From the NCBI GenBank assembly GCA_017302635.1, contig JAFLCX010000004.1, positions 44,694 through 108,693 of the forward strand: a DNA stretch of 64,000 nt, written 5' to 3'. The DNA comes from Hyphomicrobiales bacterium (GTDB lineage Bacteria > Pseudomonadota > Alphaproteobacteria > Rhizobiales > Beijerinckiaceae). Below are positions 59,807 through 64,000 of this stretch, in pieces; the stretch's first letter is position 1; every line of letters starts with the position of its first letter. Made by a program: the position numbers and the translations under genes. Under the pieces are notes generated by a model that was given only the letters and a program-made list of their open reading frames with translations, searched no databases and was not told the origin of the DNA.

Positions 59807-60043
59807 TCACTTCATCCCGATGCTGTGGGGCTTTTTCCAGAAGTGCTCGCGATCGCCGGTCAGCGCCTCGGCCAGATCGTTTGTCGCCTCGCGGAAGCGC
59901 TCGAGGGCCTGATAATGGGGCGAGCCGATCTTGATCTTCGCCTCGGCCCGGATGATCTCGCTCCGCGCCTGGCGCACCGCCTCGAGCGCGCGCTCCAGCT
60001 CGAGGCCGGACAATTCAGGCAGGCGGCCGGATCGGCGGGGCAT
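59807..60043 (-). CDS. Small helical phage-type protein
   Basis: This 78-residue, fully helical protein (LELERALEAVRQARSEIIRA; YQALERFREATNDLAEALTG) has no membrane segment or cysteine. Its ATG shares a base with the upstream stop codon (TAATG), so translation is coupled. No family is recognised, but short proteins of this kind are frequent next to integrases in alphaproteobacterial prophages. It is the last gene before the tRNA. Confidence 0.6.
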   Translation of the reverse strand: MPRRSGRLPELSGLELERALEAVRQARSEIIRAEAKIKIGSPHYQALERFREATNDLAEALTGDREHFWKKPHSIGMK

Positions 60044-60495
60044 TAAGCGCGCTCGGCCAAGGTCCGGAAAACAGCCGCCGCCAGAGCGAGCGCACCCGTC
60101 GCCCCCTCAGCTTCGATATTGCGCAAAAGCGGCACATCGCGACTTTCGTCTTCCGGAAATCGAAGCTCTTGCCAAATCCACGCTGCCGCAACGCCTTCGC
60201 GCTTATCGCTGGTAGCGGTCCATCTATACCCCGGCAACTTCCGCTCTATCAGCGCCGTGATGGCATCAAGAGAGGCGGTGTAGACAGGCACATAATACCG
60301 CCTGCCGCCTCCAGCCCACGTTGCTGCCCCATTGTGATATTCAGGTCCATCGACGTAGACGGTCCCGAAAGCTGGTCCGAAGAAATCCTGCGGGCCGCCC
60401 ACCAAAAGGTCCAACGTCGCGTCAATCTCTCGATCCGGCCCCGTCGCCTTCTCGCAACGCTCCCCTAGCGCAAGCAATTCTTTGCGGCTCGCCAT
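60043..60495 (-). CDS. Phage ABA-sandwich domain-like protein
   Basis: This 150-residue protein opens SRKELLALGERCEKATGPDR followed by EIDATLDLLVG. It has YTASLDAITALIERKLPGYR in the middle and ends with an Ala-rich helix (ALALAAAVFRTLAERA). This order (L-x-x-L-x-x-R-x-E...GPDREID... Y-T-x-S-L-D-A) is common in uncharacterised proteins of alphaproteobacterial prophages that carry the phage ABA sandwich domain. The molecular function is unknown. Its ATG overlaps the integrase stop (TGATG). A GTG one codon earlier is possible. Confidence 0.7.
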   Translation of the reverse strand: MASRKELLALGERCEKATGPDREIDATLDLLVGGPQDFFGPAFGTVYVDGPEYHNGAATWAGGGRRYYVPVYTASLDAITALIERKLPGYRWTATSDKREGVAAAWIWQELRFPEDESRDVPLLRNIEAEGATGALALAAAVFRTLAERA

Positions 60496-61733
60496 CACAC
60501 TGCCCCCATCATCATGCTCACTGCCATATCGGCCTGCTCGCGCGTTTTTGGCAGATACACCTCGAGGATGGCCATGCCTTCATCGATCGTGTGTCCGGAG
60601 ATCGAGCAGATCAGGTGCACCGGCACCGGCTGGCGGATGATGCGGCCGGCGGCGTCCCGCTGCCCTTCCGCATAATGCACGAAGCCGGAGCGGCGCATGT
60701 CTCTGAGCTGCACCGCGGCAATGCGCATCGCCAGCGCGGGATCGACCAAAGCCGCGCGGCGCTTGAGGCGCGCGAAGGCCCGGCCGGCTTCCGCGTCGGG
60801 ATCCTTCAGGGTATTCGCGCCGCGAAACAGCGTGGCGGGCCTGTTCGGCCGCGTGGCCGGGGCGGTTTCGGCATGGCTCGGCGGATGCGCTTTCAGGCGT
60901 GCGAGCACGCGCTCGGGTGCTCGCGAAATCTCGATCGCCTTGCCGGTTTTCGACTGCACCAGCGCGAAGCCGCCGCCGGCGAAATTCTCGGATGTGAGAC
61001 GCAGCACGTCGCTGATGCGCTGGATGAGGTAGAAGGCACAGAGCATGCAGGTGCCGAGATCCGACCGGGCCTTGACCGGCTGGCCCGCCGAATTGCCGGG
61101 AATGAGGATGTCGTCGCGATCGGCGATCGCCACCAAAGCGAGCATATCGGCCTCGCGGATCCGCACGGCGCGGCGACCGGCCGGCAGGTCCATTTTCTCG
61201 AAGGGGTTTTCGCCGAAGCTCACCAGCTCGCGTGGCTTGCTCCATTCGAACAGCGCGCGCGCAACGGCAGCGTAGTGCCGGAGGCCCTGCGGCGATTTCA
61301 GGCGCAGCGGATCAGCCCAGGCGAGCACGCGGGCCCGGTTGATCCTGTTCGCCCTGTCGTGGCCGAATTCGGCCTCGAGGATTTTCAGGCAGCTCGCATA
61401 GGTCTCGCGCGTCGAGCCGCGCAGCTGCTGCCAGTTCGGCGATTGACGCCAGCGATTGGCCAGTTCGGAAAAGGTGAGCGTGGCGCGCGCCTCGGCGGCA
61501 AGGCTGTTTGCCCGCGCCTTTTTCGGCCGGGCCGGGCCGGCGCTGGCAAGCCAGTCATCGGCGCGCTGGTTGAGCCCGCGGGCCAGCCGGAACGCCTCGC
61601 GCACATCCGCGCCGAGGGCCTCGGTTCGGAAACCGCCCTCCTCGCGCAGGCGACGCGACGGCTTCCAGTGCCAGAACCCGGAAGCTGTGGCATGCGTGCG
61701 TGCCGGCGTTTTGAAGGGGCGGACCATGCGCAT
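60495..61733 (-). CDS. Tyrosine recombinase / integrase
   Basis: This 412-residue enzyme has an N-terminal SAM-like core-binding domain (LTFSELANRWRQSPNWQQLR; STRETYASCLKILEAEFG). The C-terminal catalytic domain has the first Arg in YLIQRISDVLRLTSENF. Box II reads QLRDMRRSGFVHYAEGQ, where the usual His of H-x-L-R is not obvious. SISGHTIDEGMAILEVYLPK supplies the second His and the Tyr nucleophile near residue 393. It should catalyse site-specific integration into the neighbouring tRNA-Pro. The ATG at 61733 is 4 bp after the nuclease stop; the longer ORF to 62117 reads through that gene and is rejected. Confidence 0.9.
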   Translation of the reverse strand: MRMVRPFKTPARTHATASGFWHWKPSRRLREEGGFRTEALGADVREAFRLARGLNQRADDWLASAGPARPKKARANSLAAEARATLTFSELANRWRQSPNWQQLRGSTRETYASCLKILEAEFGHDRANRINRARVLAWADPLRLKSPQGLRHYAAVARALFEWSKPRELVSFGENPFEKMDLPAGRRAVRIREADMLALVAIADRDDILIPGNSAGQPVKARSDLGTCMLCAFYLIQRISDVLRLTSENFAGGGFALVQSKTGKAIEISRAPERVLARLKAHPPSHAETAPATRPNRPATLFRGANTLKDPDAEAGRAFARLKRRAALVDPALAMRIAAVQLRDMRRSGFVHYAEGQRDAAGRIIRQPVPVHLICSISGHTIDEGMAILEVYLPKTREQADMAVSMMMGAV

Positions 61734-61737
61734 GAGG

Positions 61738-62295
61738 TTAACCGTTCGGCTCGAGCTTTGTCGAGCGCCGCGCGCCCGTGCGGCACCAATGCGCGTTGCG
61801 GGTGGCCTTGCGGCCGGCTTCGTATTTGAGGGCCAGCCCTTCGCGCAGCAGGATCGCGCCGATCTCGCCTTCGCGGGTGTGGATGCGCGCCAGCGTGCGG
61901 CCGAAGCGATCCTCGCAATCCTGTCCGTGCCGGTCGCAGCGCTCGATGCGCACGGGCCGCGCGAGCAGCAGCTCGGCCAGCCGGGCCTTCGCGCGCAGAC
62001 CGGCGATGAATTCGCGCTCGCAGGCCGAACGGGAACTCTCGGGCGCATCGATGTCGAGCAGCCGGATTTTCTCCGGCGCGGCGCGCGGCGTGGCGTAGTG
62101 CCAGACCGTATCGCCATCGATCGCGTGCAGGCGGCCGGTGAGCTCTTCGGCGCGGGATACTTTGGCGCCGATCACGACCACGAAGGCGAGCCAGAACCCG
62201 AGGCCCAGAAAGAAGCACGTGATCAGATGGGCGGTCAGCGCGGCGAGAAACTCGGTCACGCGCCCGGCTGGCTGGGTGTTGGGTTCATCCGACAT
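61738..62295 (-). CDS. Membrane-anchored thermonuclease (SNase) family protein
   Basis: This 185-residue protein has an N-terminal hydrophobic segment (HLITCFFLGLGFWLAFVVVI). A staphylococcal-nuclease fold follows: LTGRLHAIDGDTVWHY (Asp metal ligand), IRLLDIDAPESSR (Arg and Asp), and RFGRTLARIHTREGEIGAIL with EGLALKY. The helix suggests a signal anchor that leaves the nuclease outside the cytoplasm. Catalytic-type Arg and acidic residues appear conserved. It is preceded by AGGAGCGCGTG and followed at 4 bp by the integrase. It could degrade incoming DNA or act in transfer; neither is shown. Confidence 0.85.
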   Translation of the reverse strand: MSDEPNTQPAGRVTEFLAALTAHLITCFFLGLGFWLAFVVVIGAKVSRAEELTGRLHAIDGDTVWHYATPRAAPEKIRLLDIDAPESSRSACEREFIAGLRAKARLAELLLARPVRIERCDRHGQDCEDRFGRTLARIHTREGEIGAILLREGLALKYEAGRKATRNAHWCRTGARRSTKLEPNG

Positions 62296-62307
62296 CACGC
62301 GCTCCTG

Positions 62308-62775
62308 TCAAAACAGTTGGGGGCTGGAGCTCTCGCCCTTGCTCGGCAGCATCCATTTCGCGGGTTTGGCAATCGACCCGCCGTGCTTCCATTGGAAAAA
62401 GCCGAGCGCGCCACTGCATGGAATGGGCTCGGCGAGCAGCTGCGCATTGGCCATCACCAATCCGATCCGGCCGACAAACCAGCGGCTCGTTGAATGCTTG
62501 ACCACATCGACAATCTCGGCCGTGCCGATGATTGCACCACGCACCAGCTCGTGCGGTTCCGGGCATTGACGGCCGCATGCATGCATGAAAGCGCGCGCGT
62601 GCTCGTATTCGAGGCGTGTCATTCCAGCGCTCGCGTGCAGCGCCACGCGCCCACGAAAGCCGATGCCGGGGTTCGGCTTCCTCCAATTCCGGTTCTCGAT
62701 GTCCTTCCAGCCGACAGCGACGGCATAGGTCCACGGCTGGCGGATTGACAAGGCGAGGTATGGCAAAACGTTCAT
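62308..62775 (-). CDS. ASCH domain-like protein
   Basis: This 155-residue protein begins MNVLPYLALSIRQPWTYAVA followed by GWKDIENRNWRK. That N-terminal pattern (L-S-I-x-Q-P-W-A... K-x-x-E-x-R-x-W) is the one seen in ASCH/PUA-like proteins of phages and islands. GFRGRVALHASAGMT and RGAIIGTAEIVDVVKHSTSR follow. ASCH folds bind RNA or modified nucleotides; a precise role here is unknown. Its ATG overlaps the stop of the excisionase-like gene (TGATG) behind AGGAGCGCG. It is probably accessory to the element rather than essential for integration. Confidence 0.82.
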   Translation of the reverse strand: MNVLPYLALSIRQPWTYAVAVGWKDIENRNWRKPNPGIGFRGRVALHASAGMTRLEYEHARAFMHACGRQCPEPHELVRGAIIGTAEIVDVVKHSTSRWFVGRIGLVMANAQLLAEPIPCSGALGFFQWKHGGSIAKPAKWMLPSKGESSSPQLF

Positions 62776-63050
62776 CACGCGCTCCTCTCGGAAACCAGTT
62801 GCAGATGCGGGGCGGCGGCCGCGTTGCCGGGCATGCGGGCCTCCTCGCGCTCTTTCCAGCGCAGGACAGCGCGCGGGTTCCAGCGCCGCTCGCGGTGGCT
62901 CCATGGCAGAGGCGCGGGGAAGCCGCGCGCCTCCCATTCGCGTATTCGGCGCTGCGAGCGGCCGACCCCGAAAACGACATCGAGATCGGCATAGACCCAG
63001 AAGGGCTTGGCCGGATCGCCCGGCGGGAATGCAGCCCGAAGCGCGGTCAT
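62775..63050 (-). CDS. Excisionase / AlpA-like DNA-binding protein
   Basis: This 91-residue protein has a short MerR/Xis-type winged helix: DLDVVFGVGRSQRRIREWEA (helix-turn-helix) and RGFPAPLPWSHRERRWNPRA (wing), then VLRWKEREEAR. Small proteins of this build serve as recombination directionality factors or as regulators of integrase genes. The position four genes upstream of the recombinase supports this. It overlaps the preceding DUF6745 gene by 4 bp (ATGA) and the ASCH gene by one base. Function is inferred from fold and place. Confidence 0.75.
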   Translation of the reverse strand: MTALRAAFPPGDPAKPFWVYADLDVVFGVGRSQRRIREWEARGFPAPLPWSHRERRWNPRAVLRWKEREEARMPGNAAAAPHLQLVSERSA

Positions 63051-64000
63051 GTGCGCACCCGCAGCGCCTGATACTCATCGCCACGCAGCCCATAGGTCCA
63101 TGCAACAGCATCCAGCGCGGTATCGATCGGTCGGCCATCATCACGCCGATCCGGCATCAGAACCGTGCTGGGCGGCACGGACAGGAAATAGGTTTTCCGC
63201 GTTCCGTCCGGCTCGAGCGAGCCGTTCAGCACCTCGACCGCGCAATAGGGCTCTTCCTGCGGGCCGAGATCGCGCCGCCACAGCGTGCCAAAAGCGTCGC
63301 GATGGATGACCCGGCCGCCGGCGTCCGGCATGTACCGGGCCACGCCATAGATCTCGATCGCGGCGCGCCGAATTTCAGCGTTTGGCAGAAGGGCAATCTG
63401 TTTCGGCGTCAGCTCGTGGCGCTTCTCGATCAGATCGGGCGGGATGCGCAGGCCGTGCCAGCAATGCACGATCAAGCCGTCGCCGAACGCCAGAGCTGGC
63501 CCATCCGCACAATGCAGCCGCACGCGATCATCTGGCCCGGCAGGCTCAACCGATACCGTCGTCGGCTTTTCGATGAAAATACACAAGCCTTTGAAGGGGA
63601 TAAACCATAAGCATTCTTGCGCGAGAACTTCAATATCGTTAAGATTATCGGTGTCGGTCTGAGCGTATTGCACGCCGAGACATTGGCCACCGCGAAACCA
63701 CGAAGCCCACACGTTGAAATAATTAGCGTCGAGCGAACTGTAGAGCGAACTGTCGAGCGAACTGTCGAGCGAACTGTAGAGCGAACTGTAGAGCGAACTG
63801 TAGAGCGAACTGTCGAGCGAACTGTAGAGCGAACTTCTGAGCGAACTTCTGAGCGAACTGTAGAGCGAACTGTAGAGCGAACTGTCGAGCGAACTTCTGA
63901 GCGAACTTCTGAGCGAACTGTAGAGCGAACTGTCGAGCGAACTGTCGAGCGAATGAAGTTGGCGGCTTGTTTTTTTGTCTTTCGGGTCGAGGGGGGTCTT
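63047..64000 (-). CDS. DUF6745-like protein with long X-S-S-L tandem repeat (5' end outside window)
   Basis: The frame is open from the right edge of the window to the stop at 63047, at least 317 residues. A lysine-rich start (KTPLDPKDKKTSRQLHSL) leads into 18 tetrapeptide units X-S-S-L with X being Tyr, Asp or Arg. ANYFNVWASWFRGG follows, then a C-terminal domain with RVRLHCADGPALAFGDGLIV, NAEIRRAAIEIYGVARYMPD, EPDGTRKTYFLSVPPST and DAVAWTYGLRGDEYQ. These are DUF6745 features as I recall them. A GTG at 63712 would start after the repeat, but there is no stop codon anywhere in the repeat, so the long reading is more likely. Function unknown. The start codon is not in the window. Confidence 0.75.
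   Translation of the reverse strand, partial: KTPLDPKDKKTSRQLHSLDSSLDSSLYSSLRSSLRSSLDSSLYSSLYSSLRSSLRSSLYSSLDSSLYSSLYSSLYSSLDSSLDSSLYSSLDANYFNVWASWFRGGQCLGVQYAQTDTDNLNDIEVLAQECLWFIPFKGLCIFIEKPTTVSVEPAGPDDRVRLHCADGPALAFGDGLIVHCWHGLRIPPDLIEKRHELTPKQIALLPNAEIRRAAIEIYGVARYMPDAGGRVIHRDAFGTLWRRDLGPQEEPYCAVEVLNGSLEPDGTRKTYFLSVPPSTVLMPDRRDDGRPIDTALDAVAWTYGLRGDEYQALRVRT
63731..63952. repeat. 12-bp coding minisatellite (18 units)
   Basis: There are eighteen consecutive 12-bp units GAGCGAACT-NNN (63731-63946), plus a partial unit GAGCGA. The three variable bases are only GTA, GTC or TCT, coding on the minus strand for Tyr, Asp or Arg. No unit differs in length, and the reading frame of the DUF6745-like gene is kept throughout. 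Confidence 0.95.

Larger units (their letters stand above)
59668..64000. mobile_element. Left end of an integrated element (prophage or genomic island), incomplete
   Basis: Directly after tRNA-Pro(GGG) come seven minus-strand genes with phage or island character, several with overlapping stop/start codons. They are a DUF6745 protein, an excisionase-like protein, an ASCH protein, a nuclease, a tyrosine recombinase, a phage ABA-sandwich protein and a small helical protein. The other end lies beyond 64,000. A direct repeat of the tRNA 3' end is expected there. Bases 59668-59806 hold no gene. Confidence 0.75.

Noticed and set aside
60495..62117. 540-residue integrase
   Set aside because: The N-terminal 128 codons read antisense-like through the nuclease gene. 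The ATG at 61733 gives the normal integrase length.
63047..63712. DUF6745 gene starting at the GTG at 63712
   Set aside because: The same frame stays open without a stop through the whole 12-bp repeat to the window edge, and there is no ribosome site before the GTG.
63731..63952. CRISPR array
   Set aside because: The period is 12 bp with only three variable bases and no spacers. It is a coding tandem repeat.

Overview
The window reads as chromosomal DNA of a high-GC alphaproteobacterium, most likely Hyphomicrobiales (Rhizobiales). Three things support this: family-level similarity of almost every gene; the gene orders aminotransferase / hom / glpX / recJ and thioesterase / rplM / rpsI / argC, which I recall as typical of that order; and two families of short palindromic intergenic repeats of the rhizobial type. 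Nothing in the sequence fixes the genus.

Layout. 1-10.8 kb is catabolic: a VOC enzyme, an orphan TAXI receptor, a fused hydantoinase/5-oxoprolinase, a DUF1445 (D-glutamate cyclase type) protein, a complete TRAP transporter (dctP, dctQ, dctM) and two regulators. Together they look like a 5-oxoproline / D-glutamate uptake and use locus. 11-16.2 kb is a heterotetrameric sarcosine oxidase operon (soxB-D-A-G). 16.3-20.3 kb holds a DUF2189 membrane protein, an orphan flagellin-like protein, tRNA-Glu and a DMT exporter. 20.3-30.1 kb is a long minus-strand series: recJ, GNAT, glpX, hom, a medium-chain reductase, a membrane protein, TelA, a secreted protein, an aminotransferase and a lipoprotein. 30-36 kb holds PHA synthase, a FadL-like porin, a FAH-family hydrolase and an alginate-lyase-like protein. 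36-41 kb has argC with a probable leader peptide, rpsI-rplM, a thioesterase and small secreted proteins. 41-46.5 kb has an enoyl-CoA hydratase, a CoA-binding protein, an arsenate reductase + aquaglyceroporin pair, and two tandem O-acetylhomoserine sulfhydrylase paralogues. 46.5-47.9 kb holds heme A synthase and a DUF2842 protein.

47.9-59.4 kb is an exopolysaccharide locus: NodB deacetylase, FemAB-like acyltransferase, Wzc-like co-polymerase with a degenerate kinase domain, Wza-like export lipoprotein, priming sugar transferase, two GT4 glycosyltransferases, Wzy/ligase-like membrane protein and a methyltransferase. No flippase is visible.

At 59.6 kb a tRNA-Pro(GGG) gene marks the left end of an integrated element that runs off the window. 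Its minus-strand module (DUF6745 protein, excisionase-like HTH, ASCH protein, membrane-anchored nuclease, tyrosine recombinase, two small phage-type proteins) is tightly packed, with several overlapping stop/start codons. The most striking local feature is a run of 18 perfect-length 12-bp units at 63,731-63,946. These are in frame with the DUF6745 gene and encode a four-residue repeat (X-S-S-L, X = Y, D or R).
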